Below are positions 1 through 12,200 of a stretch of DNA of 64,000 nucleotides, in pieces. The DNA comes from Nipponacmea schrenckii (lineage: Eukaryota > Mollusca > Gastropoda > Lottiidae): positions 24,591,023-24,655,022 of the forward strand of contig CM060200.1 in assembly GCA_030562195.1 (NCBI GenBank), given 5' to 3'. The position numbers were made by a program, and so were the translations under genes. Within the stretch, counting starts at the first letter, position 1, and each line of letters starts with the position of its first letter. The notes beneath the pieces were generated by a model. The model did no database searches, was not told the DNA's origin, and saw nothing but the letters and a program-made list of their open reading frames with translations.

Positions 1-1791
1 GAAGGATCTAAAATCTAAACAAAATCTAAGGGAGCCTTCACGCTTTTTAGCTAATACTATTGGTGACAAAATATTTGTATCACTATGTTCAATAACGTTT
101 GAGTCTAACATGGACTGAACTTGAGATTCTATTTCCTGATTAATTCTTGGGTTTGATTTTAGACGACGACCATGCACCTTAGACAAATCAGCGTTAGCTG
201 TTAGCTTTAAATCATAAGAATATTTCTTAGCACAGCCTAAACCTGTAAATACATCAGGTTTATAGTTATTTAACAAACCAAGTAGTTTGGATTTATAAGA
301 AGAATCAATTGGACCAATATTCCAAGATGTCTCATCAATACTATTAATAGATTCCTTTTTTGAAGAAGAACTTATTGTTAAGGCAGTTGCTGAAGCAACT
401 TGTTGAGAAGCATACACAGTTTTACTAATGGAATCAGGGTTCATAAGCAACACTAAAGGAGTCTTTGAGTTGGAGACACATCTTCCAACAAACAATCCAG
501 TTTTATCTTCGAATGTATTTAAACGTTCAACAAGCAATCCAGAATCAGTGGGTGAAGGGTGTGATACCTGGACACGTAATATTTTCTGAGAACGTGGTGG
601 TACCACTGTGGTTGTAATAGCTCGCACTTCTGAAACACATTCAGAATTTTCAACAAGAAGTCCAAAATCTACACTATTACTGGCTGGAGAAATAGTCACT
701 TTGTGAAATTTTGAAATAATATCCCAACCAATAAGGAAAATGTCCTCTTCTGAATCTATTATATGAAGTCGTGCAGGAACCGTATGTCCATCGATTTGTA
801 TAAAAGTGTTTATGATGCCTAAAGTTGGAATCTGTTCACCTGAAGGACCACTCAACACTGAACTACAGGATTCCATATCATAACCACCAGGAAAGGCCTT
901 CTGCATATTAGGAATAGTAGTGCAAGTAACTGCAGCACCAGAGTCAACAGTTGCAGAGCTGGTTAATTTTCCTACAGTAACATCTTTGATTGGACAAGTC
1001 TGGTTAAAATTTACATGATGCACAGGTTTTTTCATTTGATAACATGTCTTACTTATGTGACCACGTTTACCACATACATAGCACTTAGCATTCTTAGTCC
1101 AGTCATCACTTTTGTTCCGAACAGATTTTTCATTTGAACCAGAGTTCTTCCTTAATCTGCATCGGTTTAGCGTATGACCAAGTTTTTTACAGTAATTACA
1201 ACGTACACTCATAATTGGATCCGATGTTGTGGATTTGTTTGTACTAACAACAGGTACACCATGTGACAATCTTCTAGCTGTATCAACCAAAGGAGAAAAC
1301 TCTGGCATATCAGGATTTTGACAAATGATCAAGGAAAGTTTCTCTTTTATAGTATCAGAATTTAAACCTTCTACAAAATGTTGTGCACATAGAATAAGTT
1401 TATTACATCTTGAAAAAGATGGGTAGGCTTGATCACATTTTCTTGACAGTCTATGGCTATAATCATCAATTGTTTCATTTGTCTTTTGTTTCAAGTGATG
1501 AAACTCAGAAGCTGCGGTTTGCTTTTTTTCATCTGTACGATCAAGTTCCTCTATCAATTTATTCTTGAGTGCATCATATGAGCGCTTATGTGTGTCTGAC
1601 ATATCACTAAATGTTTGAGTACACCATCCTACAGGTAAAATTAGTGCAAGATGCCGTAATTTTTTCTCAGCTGTCCATTCAAATCCCCACGATTTGACCT
1701 CATAAATATCCTCTATATACTGTTGGAATGTCATGTCCTTAGGATTAAACATAGGCATTTTTAACTGACCACAGTTATTTGAAGATGCCAT
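1..1791 (-). mobile_element. Ty3/Gypsy-type retrotransposon gag-pol, open frame, partial at left edge
   Basis: Reading the minus strand from the ATG at 1791 gives 597 codons with no stop, open to base 1. Residues 1-190 are gag-like. Two CCHC zinc knuckles follow (C198-x2-C201-x4-H206-x4-C211 and C237-x2-C240-x4-H245-x4-C250). A retroviral-type aspartic protease follows, with active site DSGA at D283 (V-D-S-G-A-A-V-T) and the downstream hydrophobic IFLIGWDII stretch. The start of reverse transcriptase is at the left edge (VLAKKREGSLRFCLDFRSF). Gag and pol are in one frame with no frameshift, as in several Gypsy lineages. The lack of any stop or frameshift over 1.8 kb suggests a young copy. RNase H and integrase would lie left of the window. 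The 5' LTR candidate is the repeat at 1932-2334. The Gypsy assignment rests on domain order and motif style, so another LTR superfamily is possible but less likely. Confidence 0.88.
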
Positions 1792-1931
1792 GATTATTAC
1801 TATAAAAGTAAATAAGAGCTGAAGTTTGGAAAATAGACACACCATTTACTGTCAGACAATAACGAGTATCACGTGACTACACAGTTGACTGCTCAAGTCA
1901 CACACGTCATATAATACACCAAACAGTTCTA

Positions 1932-2334
1932 TGAATATCTCCGATAAAGAAGTGGTTCATTCGCTCTAAATAAATAATCGAATCGAATTTAGCACGAGGA
2001 CGTCTTAGGGCAGGGGTTCCCAATTAATTCGAAGTGCGGGCCAGAAAAAAAATATGGATTTTGGTTGCGGACTACTGACCTAACGTTTCCCTGTTTCTTG
2101 ATTCAGATTTTAAGGACATTGAGTATGTTGGGGGCAGCCTCAATCAGAGGAAATATTTTCGGAAACTTTTTCCATACGAATCAAGTTTATCCCTCTAAAT
2201 ATTTTGACCGGTTGTAATCTTCTTGTGGGACGGACCCTGTCTTGGGTCTTATTTTTTTTTTAACTCTGCATTAGTAAACGTAGACAGTCAATATAAATCA
2301 AATAACATAAATAATACTGTATTAATCCTCAAAA
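1932..2334 (-). repeat. Gypsy LTR, truncated by assembly gap
   Basis: About 400 bp here are nearly the reverse complement of 24281-24684. The shared sequence ends, on the minus strand, close to ...ATCGGAGATA(TT)CA, about 140 bp upstream of the gag ATG. This is where a 5' LTR should end. I do not see a clear TGG-type primer binding site directly inside the boundary, so the exact LTR end is uncertain. The other end runs into the N gap at 2335. Confidence 0.7.
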
Positions 2335-2834
2335 NNNNNNNNNNNNNNNNNNNNNNNNNNNNNNNNNNNNNNNNNNNNNNNNNNNNNNNNNNNNNNNNNN
2401 NNNNNNNNNNNNNNNNNNNNNNNNNNNNNNNNNNNNNNNNNNNNNNNNNNNNNNNNNNNNNNNNNNNNNNNNNNNNNNNNNNNNNNNNNNNNNNNNNNNN
2501 NNNNNNNNNNNNNNNNNNNNNNNNNNNNNNNNNNNNNNNNNNNNNNNNNNNNNNNNNNNNNNNNNNNNNNNNNNNNNNNNNNNNNNNNNNNNNNNNNNNN
2601 NNNNNNNNNNNNNNNNNNNNNNNNNNNNNNNNNNNNNNNNNNNNNNNNNNNNNNNNNNNNNNNNNNNNNNNNNNNNNNNNNNNNNNNNNNNNNNNNNNNN
2701 NNNNNNNNNNNNNNNNNNNNNNNNNNNNNNNNNNNNNNNNNNNNNNNNNNNNNNNNNNNNNNNNNNNNNNNNNNNNNNNNNNNNNNNNNNNNNNNNNNNN
2801 NNNNNNNNNNNNNNNNNNNNNNNNNNNNNNNNNN
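2335..2834. other. Assembly gap, 500 N
   Basis: Exactly 500 N, the same length as the second gap, so this is a placeholder and not a measured distance. It breaks inside the LTR on its left side and inside a LINE on its right side. Confidence 0.99.
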
Positions 2835-4620
2835 ACTTGTTCAATAAATTGATTATAAAGTTCAATTGATAAATCAGCTGAATATCTTCTTTTTTGAGCA
2901 GTTGTAATTAATATACATTTGGTTTTATTTTCATTTAAAATCATGACATTAAAAGAACACCAGTATAAGATTGCATCGGTATCTTCTTGAAATTTTAATT
3001 GTATGTCAGTAACCGATTTACCAGAAGTATAAATCGTAGTATCATCCGCAAAAAGATCACATGAGAGTTAATATACAATGGTAAATCATTAATATAAAGA
3101 TTAAACAACAAGGGACCTAAAATTGATCCCTGTGGTACTCGATAATTTATACTGCGAGAAGACGAAAGAATTCCATTGACGTAACAACGCTGAGTACGAT
3201 TCGATAAGTAACAATTTATCAAGGTATTAATGCATTCGAAAAATTGTATTGTTTTAGTTTTTCAATAACTATCTCATGGGAAATCAAATTAAATGCTTTT
3301 GTAAAATCAAAGAAAATAGAACCAACCATAAGATTATTATTTACTGCATCATAAATGGTTTCAATTATGTTAGTCAGAGCTGTTTGACAAGAACTACATG
3401 TATTCGACCCAAAACCAGATTGGTGCGAGTACCATAACTTATTGTTATTTAAGAAATTATTGATATGTTTTGAATAATGTCTTTCAAGCGGTTTAGATAC
3501 ACTAGACAATACAGAAATTTGTCTATAATTATTAGGGTCAGATTTAGCACCGGATTTATACAGTGGTAAAACTTTTGCTTCTTTGAATTTATCAGGAAAC
3601 ATATTTGCATCAATGCATAGATTATATATATGTGTCAAAGGACCACTTAACGTAAACGCACCATATTTGAGAAATAGGGGATTTAATTTATCTAAACCAG
3701 CACTTTTGGTTTCATTTAACGAAGACAACTGTTTAAAAACTTCATATTTGTTAATGTAGGAAATCGAACATTCTTCATTAGAATTTTACTTAGAAGTGAC
3801 AAATTCTTCTAGTTTATTTACGTAATAACTTTTATCATGCTTTTGATTAATCAATTTGGATGCAATATTTGAAAAATGATCATTGACTACCTCGGGTTCT
3901 AAAGGAATCAGATCATTGATATTCCTCATCTTTGCCTTTCTTTTTCAAACCGTCTCTTATGCGCATTAATTGTAAAATTAACCAGGGTGACGTTATTCCA
4001 TTTTTGACACGTTGTAACTTCAATGGAGCATTGGTATCAATTATTGGCTGGATGATATTATACCAAGATTCTAACGCAATATTGGGGTCAGATTTAGTAT
4101 AAATTTTATCAAAAGGGGCTGTTGCAATATCATTATTAAATAAACGTACATCAAAATTTTTCATACTCCGGTATTAAATATAAAGTTTAAGTTTAAATTT
4201 AAGTTTTGGAATATGTGTGCCTTTTTTATTCCAGGTAGTACAAGTTGGGTAGTGATCAGATAAACCATATACCGGGACAATAACTTCAGTTATATTACTT
4301 TCATTCGAAACGATAACATGATCAATGATAGTGGAAGATTTTTAGGAAGTTTGTTTTTGTTGAAAACTATATAAAGAGAATAAATTTGAATTTTTTTCCA
4401 TTTGACACATCAATATTAATATCACCTAACACAATAATTTCTATATTTTCGTTCCACACCTTTCAGTCATTTTAGCAAATGAATCTAACCAGCATTTATT
4501 AGAATTCGGGTGCCTATAAATGCAACATATAAATAAGGGTTTATGTTTAGTGAGATTTATTTCAATCCAAATTGCTTCTATGTAAGGGATAAAGGGCGAA
4601 AACTGTCTATTTATGTTAGA
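2835..4620 (-). mobile_element. Decayed non-LTR retrotransposon (LINE), endonuclease and reverse transcriptase
   Basis: On the minus strand, from right to left: an exonuclease-endonuclease-phosphatase part around 4440-4600 (IEAIWIEI...FICCIYRHPNSN) with a GDINID-like segment just after; then reverse transcriptase from about 3728 to 2840. RT landmarks are SAGLDKLNPLFLK, LPLYKSGAKSDPNNYR, motif A FFDFTKAFN, the RVPQGSILGPLLF block and the catalytic box FADDT near 3045. The FADDT segment is in a different frame from the GPLLF segment (frameshift near 3060), and stops separate the endonuclease part, so the copy is dead. The last Asp of motif A (KAFD) is Asn here. The layout fits the Jockey/CR1 group of LINEs. 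The C-terminal end lies in the gap. Confidence 0.85.
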
Positions 4621-4678
4621 GAGGACAGTTTGTGAGGGGCGTTAGCCCCGAACTCTGTTCTCTCTCTAACATAAAAGA
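4612..4678. repeat. Nested inverted repeat (hairpin) at the LINE 5' side
   Basis: Outer arms TTATGTTAGAGAG and CTCTCTAACATAA enclose an inner perfect hairpin GGGGC-GTTA-GCCCC. It lies directly next to the last recognisable LINE endonuclease sequence. The element may be a separate small foldback insertion. Confidence 0.6.
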
Positions 4679-4810
4679 CAGTTTGAGGACTCTATCTTAC
4701 TTAAATAATAGCCCTACAAAGTTAAACTAATTGTAATCAACACAACTCATTGATTATTAGTTATGAGGGTTCAGATTGTGATTTAGACTGTGGCAAATAT
4801 ACTCTGCAGG

Positions 4811-5089
4811 AAATGAAATGAATGGAGTTTTACCTCCTACTCTTCTGCACCTTATGGGCTAATGAAGACGGGCAACGCCATGCAGTGTGCAATGAGGGAA
4901 ATTTTGCCAGGACAGCGGCATTAGCCTTCTCTTTTTGCGATTTCCATGTCAGTCCCTCCGACCTGCATCACTGACAAGGGGAAACCGGGCTGAAAAATCC
5001 GAAAGTTCATCTCGACATTTGCCGGGATTGAACCCTGGACCTTCAGGTTAGCGAGCAAGCGTCTAACCCACTGAGCCACCGCGGCTCCC
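4811..5089 (-). mobile_element. tRNA-derived SINE, complete copy with target-site duplication
   Basis: On the minus strand it starts with a tRNA-like head: A-box-like TGGCTCAGTGGGTTAGACGC and B-box-like GGTTCAATCCC. A SINE body and a simple tail of CATT-type repeats follow. It is flanked by ATACTCTGCAGG (4799-4810) and ATACTCTACAGG (5090-5101), a 12-bp target-site duplication with one mismatch. Parts of the same family occur at 16652-16712, 57755-57870, 60236-60457 and 62950-62988. The internal RNA polymerase III promoter would be the A/B box pair in the head. Confidence 0.88.
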
Positions 5090-5114
5090 ATACTCTACAG
5101 GTGTCTTCTACACA

Positions 5115-5413
5115 TCAAGTGAAAACGATATATTTATAATTCAATCCACCTTTAGAAATACATCCCAAGTCGAGCCAATGGATAATATTTAGTATGAACA
5201 ATCCAATTTTCAAATACGGAGATACCTTTTTTTCTGATATTTCATCTGATGATAACAAAGTAAGAGCATAAAGAAGTTGAAAATAAGGATATATATCGAA
5301 TTCTAATGCCAAACCTTTGAAAAAAAATGACATAGATGCGATTGTTAACAAAAGGCCTATCAGAAAAAACAGAATAAAAAACACGCTGTATTTCACTTTA
5401 TCAAATGGGAACG
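5115..5413 (-). CDS. Possible orphan exon of an unrecognised membrane protein
   Basis: On the minus strand a good acceptor (TTTTATTTTACAG) precedes an open stretch starting at 5413, in frame FPFDKVKYSVFFILFF..., ending at a stop at 5115. It has a strongly hydrophobic segment of about 22 residues near its start (SVFFILFFLIGLLLTIASM) and two weaker hydrophobic segments later (around YFQLLYALTLL and LKIGLFILNIIHWL), like part of a multi-pass membrane protein. I do not recognise the family and found no partner exons up to the next repeats. AT-rich DNA gives Phe/Ile/Leu-rich frames by chance, so this is tentative. Confidence 0.28.
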
Positions 5414-6007
5414 CTGTAAAATAAAACTGAATATATAATTGAATTTTTGTCAGTGAAAAGATAGAAGGTCAAACAACTAAAAAATAATGGACACTTTTTA
5501 AAAAAATAATGGACATTTAGTGAACAATTTTCATGAAATAGTGGACAGTTAGTGAGTAGTTCAAATAACACTCATACATTCTACTAGAGAATGGATAAAT
5601 TCCACAAAGGATGATGTCATAGCTGTTATTTAAATCAAGAGATTCTAAATCTTCCCGTCTGGCAAGTGAAAACGTGGAGTACTGAAATATTTAGTTGGTA
5701 CAAACGACTTTAGGTGAGTTTCAGATAAACCTAAAATGTCAAAATTTGAAATATTGAAATTTTAGTCTTTTTATTTACCGCATGGCAAACATTTAAGTGG
5801 CCATATAGAATCAATGCTTACATATCATGTCTTACATTACGAGACAAAAAGGATCCAACAACTACACAAAACATCGCTACAAGCCCATAATTGGATCTAC
5901 TTTAGCACCATGATTCATTGATATAAAACATCGCTTCCCCTTCCGTCAATATTTTTCAGGATTAATTGTTATTGAATAAAGGGATTAGAACTATTGTTCT
6001 GGGACTA

Positions 6008-6310
6008 AATTATCTTAGCTTTCTTAGAATCATGAGTAGCAGAACACTTGACAATTTTTAGAATCACGAGTTACAGAATAAAGTGACTTGAAAATTTTAG
6101 CTTTCTTAGAATGATGAGTAACATAATGAAGGAACTTGACAATCTTAGCTTTCTTAGAATCATGAGTAACAGAATAAAGGGACTTGACAATCTCAGCTTT
6201 CTTAGAATCATGAGTAACAGAATAAAGGAACTTGACAATCTTAGTTTTCTTAGAATCATGAGTAACAGAACACTTGACGCTTTTAGAACCATGAGTTACA
6301 GAGTAAATTG
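6008..6310. repeat. 48-bp tandem repeat
   Basis: About six units, some shortened, built on CTTTCTTAGAATCATGAGTA followed by ACAGAATAAAGGGACTTGACAATCTTAG. Because 48 is a multiple of three and the units lack stops in several frames, both strands show open frames here (a 16-residue repeat containing SVTHDSKKAKIVK on the minus strand). Nothing else supports a protein. Confidence 0.85.
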
Positions 6311-6349
6311 GCCATGTTTGCATATTGCATAAATGACTTTGAGAGTACA

Positions 6350-8650
6350 TTTTAAAAATTGAAGAGACAGAATATAGTGCTCTTTTACATATTTCTCGAT
6401 AAAAACAGGTTTACCTCCATGCTTATTGTATTTATTATGAGTGATAAGTATCAGTTATATTTTATGCCTTCAACGGTGCAAGTCATATTGTTCTGTATAA
6501 GATTATGTGTATTCACTGTACTTACCATGAGGTGTCATTTGCATAACTTATTAATATCAAAGCTGTTCCAGTATACTTTTGCTCAAAGTTTTCGTTCAAC
6601 ATGATATTTTATTGTTTTTTGTAAACATTGTCATATCCATAACTACATGATACAGAATGTGATTTCTTTTAAAAAAAAGAAAAAGGAAAACATTGAATTG
6701 AAAGAAGAAACATACATGGCTGACCATTCGAATCTTTCTTCATATTTGTTTGCAATAAATTGATAAAGTATTTAGTGAAAGTCATTCAATAATTTTTTTG
6801 TTTCTTTCCATTACATCTTCAGAATTATTCCATCATATTAATGGTTGGAGGCAACATTCCCTTAATTATCTTTTACAGTTGATGAAATGTTGCATTGATA
6901 ATTGATATTTAAAGCATCATTAGCAGCTTAAGTGTGTAAAGGAACATGCACTCTCGTCTTATGTTGACAACCCTAAACCTATGTACAAAAAATAGACGAT
7001 TTCAACCACTACTTTTCCACCTATCTGAAATATTTAAATATCAATGGAAAGAGGGGACTTTCAGCTATCCAAAAATATAAAATTTATTTCTTTATGACAT
7101 TTCAACTTTGAGAAATAGGGTATGAAGATGAACGAAAAAAACGTCAATTACTCCCTTAAAATAAGCATATCTACTAGACTATTTAATATAGAAGGTTGAA
7201 ATTTTGCACAACGCAAGTCTACTTGTATCTCTACAAAATTACGTTGGCTTTTTGGAAAATTTTGTTTTGTTTTGAAGATATTGATAGAAATCAAAATTTT
7301 GCGAGTGCATTTACGAAAAATTGAATTTTTAAAAAACTATTCATTTTATAAAAAAAGCCAACGTCAAGTTATAGAAGACATCGTAAGCTTTAGCTGAAGT
7401 CAAAGTTTGTAAAAATCGGATAAATTGTAAGGGAGATATGCTTTTGGAAAAATGGCAGTTTTTTTTCAACATTTTGCAAACATATGTAAACCTTACGTAA
7501 TTAACGATCATGTTGTTGAAAGATTGTCTTTCATGCTGTAGAAATCTTTAAGCACCTTTTAGGCATCGATATGAACCGATAACCACACAATTGGAGTGCT
7601 AAAATCATGGTTTAGCACATGTTAAAACACCCCTACCCACCAATCATAAAATTTCTCAGTTTACATGTGACGTAAAGATTTATGGGAAATCACGTGACTT
7701 CTGGATTCCCCCAAGGCAAATCTGATCAATAAACGCAATGTCATTGGACGAACGTAGAAAAGGTTTATTTAGCTGATGACGTAGTACTCAAAAATGTCAA
7801 CTGACAACGTAGTTTGTACGTCTACATAGAGGATTATCTCATTTTGTTCTATAAATAGATTATCTTTACGGACCGATATCTGACAAACTACTAAAGCGAT
7901 TGAGCTAAAATTTTTACTAGATGAGTTTCTTTTAATGCCAAATAGAATGGATATCAACTTAATACGTTTCTTGATTGAAATACACCTAGAACAATAAGGT
8001 TGTCAACCCCCTTAAAAAGGAAATCCAGCTGACTTACTGTTTAGTTTGAGTGTTTTGGTAATTTTTGATTATTGTTTCCAGATCTTGATGATAAAATAGC
8101 GAGATCTTCACTTTATACTAAATATAAATATATAACCTTGTTATGTGTATCAGGGACACTTCTATTCTATTTTGGACATTTCAATTTTTCTTCCAACGCC
8201 TGTAGTTCCTGGAATTTGCGAAAGAGTAAACCCGACATAACGTAACTCCCGTAAGCAGATTCATAGCCACCTCCAGACTACATATAAGATAATTGTATTC
8301 CCCATTATAGACGAATTGCTTTCTTTTTATTTTGCCGATTATAATAATTATTGAAGCAAAATATGTTCTATATGTTGTATTTTCTCTTTTTTGATACTGG
8401 AATCAATTCTGAGATCACGGTGGAAGTGTTTTGCAAAATAAATATCTATTTCTAATTGATGTAAGAAAAGATACCTAAATACTGAGAATATTCTTAACTG
8501 ACTTCTGATTATTCTGGCTCAAGTCTAAATACAACAGAAAGTTCAATTCATGTACGAATTTGATTTAACAAATCGCTGTACATAAGTCGTTTTTTAACTA
8601 TTTTACAACCTGACGGAATATAAAACTACCATAGTCCGTCAATCTAGGGA
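6350..8650. other. Spacer, no gene recognised
   Basis: AT-rich DNA with only short chance frames. I see no family motif, splice-bounded exon or repeat copy that I could match elsewhere in the window. Confidence 0.6.
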
Positions 8651-8656
8651 AATCCA

Positions 8657-8824
8657 ATGGATGGAGACTCTAAATACAGCAAGAATAGTGAAGGTACAGC
8701 ACCCTTTGTAGTCCCGTTAAATACAACCAGTAATAAAGCAAGCAAACTAGTTCATGCTCATTATAATAATCTTCAAGAGGAATTCCCCCATGTCCTTAAG
8801 CATATTCCAAAAATAAGAACTTAA
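8657..8824 (+). CDS. Small open frame, 55 residues, unrecognised
   Basis: ATG to TAA with balanced composition (MDGDSKYSKNSEGTAPFVVP at the start, then KLVHAHYNNLQEEFPHVLKH), unlike the Phe/Ile/Asn-rich chance frames around it. It could be a remnant exon or a small transcript upstream of the PAN/EGF gene. No clear splice sites flank it and I do not recognise the sequence. Confidence 0.2.
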   Translation: MDGDSKYSKNSEGTAPFVVPLNTTSNKASKLVHAHYNNLQEEFPHVLKHIPKIRT

Positions 8825-9267
8825 TTAACAATCTTGTTCATAGCAAACTAAAAAACAATTTGTACATAAGAGGTACTATACTTCTCGCCACGTTTTTTTT
8901 TAATTATTTTTTCTAATTTCAGATACCAAGCAAATCCAACACTTAAACCCAATTTCTTAATAAAGTATTGTTTTACCCTAGGCCTGTACATCAATCTCTC
9001 CCTTCCCTGTTAAGTTCTTTGTTTACAACAGATAATGCTTGGATAAATTTATTATACATGAATATCAAACACAATTATATAAATCAATATTTGAATCTGG
9101 ATGATGATACATTAACATTAATACGCCATGGTACCGTCGGCGTATGTTATTATACTTGGCATGCCAATACCTTATCCAATAAGATTGGTGCCATTTAAAT
9201 TCAAAGGTTTCACATTATATGAGCTCATACTGCTGAATAAAGCGAAGCAGATTTCAATCGAATATGT

Positions 9268-12200
9268 TTGTTGAATAATATCAATAGGATGATATTAATT
9301 ATATTAATGATATTTACACAAGTTTTGACTGTTTCTGGACATGATAAATTTCAACAACGAATTTTCAGCCATCCGTATTGTCCTAAAAAGACGTTACACA
9401 CAGAAGATGCCTTAAGCGTGGATATAGCTTCAACAATTTATCGCTGTGTTTATCAATGTCAACAAAGTTCGATATGTATGTCAATATTTTTTGATGGAGA
9501 AGATAAATGTTACAAATTTAGCGATACTCCTAGTATTGACTGCACTAATCTTATTACACATGAAAATGGAGGGTCTTATTATTTTAAGGTAAGCGAATTT
9601 AGATTACGAGAATCTTGTTTTTTAGGAATACTATATCCATAGCTATTGCAAGGCAAACTTTCGAGTAATTCTGTGGAAATTTGTGCAGCCATTTATTGTA
9701 ATTCTAATATCCGTTCAACTAGACATATCGCTACTTAACAGAGGGCGCTCCAGTAGGTCACGTGATTCAACATAGAAACATAGAAATTTCGTGGAACTCC
9801 GGGACATCTAATGACATGATATATCCGTTCACGTCATCACCATACGATAGCCTATATCGACCTCGCCGCTTATGTTGTTTATCATGTTAGATCCTTTGTA
9901 ATTAAAAAAGGGTTCCCTTATTTTCATATATATATACATATATATACCATAATTGGACCGGTAATACTTATATCAATAGAAAGTAGAGGTGTTCTAATGA
10001 CTGGGACAAATACCAGATGGTCCCACAAGTCCTTAATCGTAGCGTACGGGGGGAGTAGCGTACGGGTGGTGTGGGGGGTGTCGCACAAACTCTGATTGAA
10101 CTCGTCGGTAAAACGCGGTATCGGTCGGTAAAAAGGGGTCATGGATGGAACCGTCGGTAAAACGCGGAATCGATCGATTAAACCGATTAATTAACCTAAA
10201 AAGTTAAAACCTTGTGTTGGTTATGATCGGTCGATAAAAGACGGCAAGGTGGGACCGTCGGTAAAACCAATTGTACCACAAATAATAAAAATTCTGAGTT
10301 CTGATTGGTCGAAATACATGGGGTTTAATAGCAATTTGACATCATGTCTTTGCAATTTGGCGTATTAATTTCAGCGAACTAGTTGCAAATCTTGTTAATA
10401 AAAGGGATGTCTTCTTTTTCATTCGATAGCGCTCGTGTAGTTTTTGTTGTTATGTGCGTCATACTGCACCTAACGTCATAAAAACCGAATAGCCCATGTT
10501 TAAATTATCCATAAAAAAGAGTCCGGGAACAAAATCATCACAATTTGTGGTACAATTCCGATAAACGACTTTCTGTTTTAGATTTAGAGGGGGTTTATTC
10601 AATATTTAACCATTTAACCATAGAAGAAGGTCATAGATAGAGCTGTCGGTAAAACCAATGTGTTAACCGAAAGAGTGAAAACCTTGTGTCTGTTAAAATT
10701 AAAGTGATTTTTACTAAACTTGTCGTTAAAACGCGGTATCGGTCGATAATAAACGGTCATGCATGGGGAATGGAGCCTTCGGTAAAACCGATTGGCTGAT
10801 CGAAAGAGTGGAAACCTTGTGTCAGTTATGATGTTATCGAAAAACTGTTCGTCTACATAAAAAGTGATTTTTACTGAACTTGTCGGTAAAACGCAGAATA
10901 GGTCGAAAAGGGCTATATAAAACATATGGTTTTTAAATGAAAATTGATAATTTTGACCGGTGGAAACGACTTCCAAAATCACGTCAAATGTATTATCCGG
11001 GTTTCCTAGTTTGTACAGTTTTCCAGGGGAGAACCCCCGAAACCCACCGCAATTTCGGTAAAACGTAGAATAGGTAGAAAAAGGACATAGAAAACATATG
11101 GTCTTCCGATGAAAATTGATAATTTGGACCAGTGGAAAAGACTTCCAAAATCGCGTCAGATGTATTCTCCAGGTTTCCTAGATTGTAAAATTTTCCGGGA
11201 AAGGACCCCCGAACCCCCGCCATTGCAAGGGCCAAATACGAAGGCCTTTGGCCTGCAGGACTTGCCTTGGAAAAATCACCTTTCAGTCCCCCCCTCTTAG
11301 GCATATTCTAGATACACCCCTGATTGATATGGGTACAGCCATAGGTATGTACGTCAAGTCTCAAATGTCGTTGATCTTTTTTTGGATCATCCAGTCTGTG
11401 AATTCGGTGCATAACCGGACGCCGTGGTTGTTAAGTATGCACATATGCGTACTTGCCCACATTCCTTTATATTTTCCACAACAACGATGGCATTTTGGTA
11501 TTCCATTTATTATCTCTAGCAAAAGGCAATAAAACGTTTAAATATCACTTTGTTAAAACATTATGAATTAATTTAAATAAGTTTTTACTCACTAATAATA
11601 AAATACAAAATCAATTCTTACACACCTTCATTCATATGACGTCATTTGGTCACGTGAACAAACATGGAGTCTAGCGTTTTAAAGCAGATCAGAGTCAAAT
11701 GGATTCCACAATACATACAATACATGGATTATTCATTAGAAGCCCAAATTAATTAGTAAGCTTACTTTGGCTCTAATTAATGAGGGAACCCATCTTTAAG
11801 AATTCGGCGATATCTGCCAAGTTGATGGCCATTTTGTACGTCTTCAATAACGTGACCTACTGGAGCGCCCTCTGTTAAGTAGCGATATGTTCAGTCGAGT
11901 TGAACGTTGTACAGTTAGATCGAATGCTGTATACAAGAATGAAATATGCTATGCATATCTGTCTAGTAAACGATGATTGATACAAGTACGATACAAGTTG
12001 ACTTGTATTCAGCACTGAAGAATTGTTTTTAGCACAAGTAAACAAAGGTTAAGACTAGTTGAATCGAATTTTTGGACATACGGCCACCCATACATTAAAC
12101 TTCATGACACTTGTGAGTTGTGACACTATCTGTCTTGTTTAATGAAGAGACCATCCTTTATTTTTTTTTTATTAACAATACAGTAGCAGGCCTACTACAG

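Larger units (their letters stand above)
9712..11906. mobile_element. Inverted-repeat-flanked element in intron 1 of the PAN/EGF gene
   Basis: The left arm 9712-9766 (CGTTCAACTAGACATATCGC...) is the reverse complement of the right arm 11847-11906, sharing CTACTTAACAGAGGGCGCTC and CAGTAGGTCACGT nearly perfectly over about 55 bp. The similarity stops at both outer and inner edges, as for terminal inverted repeats. The 2.1 kb between them has no transposase frame but holds many copies of a GTCGGTAAAACGCGG motif. No clear target-site duplication is visible. It could be a non-autonomous DNA transposon or two separate inverted solo repeats. Confidence 0.55.

Noticed and set aside
2223..2944. Open frames of about 180-220 codons across the first gap
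   Set aside because: They consist almost wholly of N and exist only because unknown bases cannot form stops.
6030..6350. Repeat-containing protein frames on both strands
   Set aside because: Explained by a 48-bp tandem repeat whose unit is a multiple of three; no signal peptide, splice site or family match.
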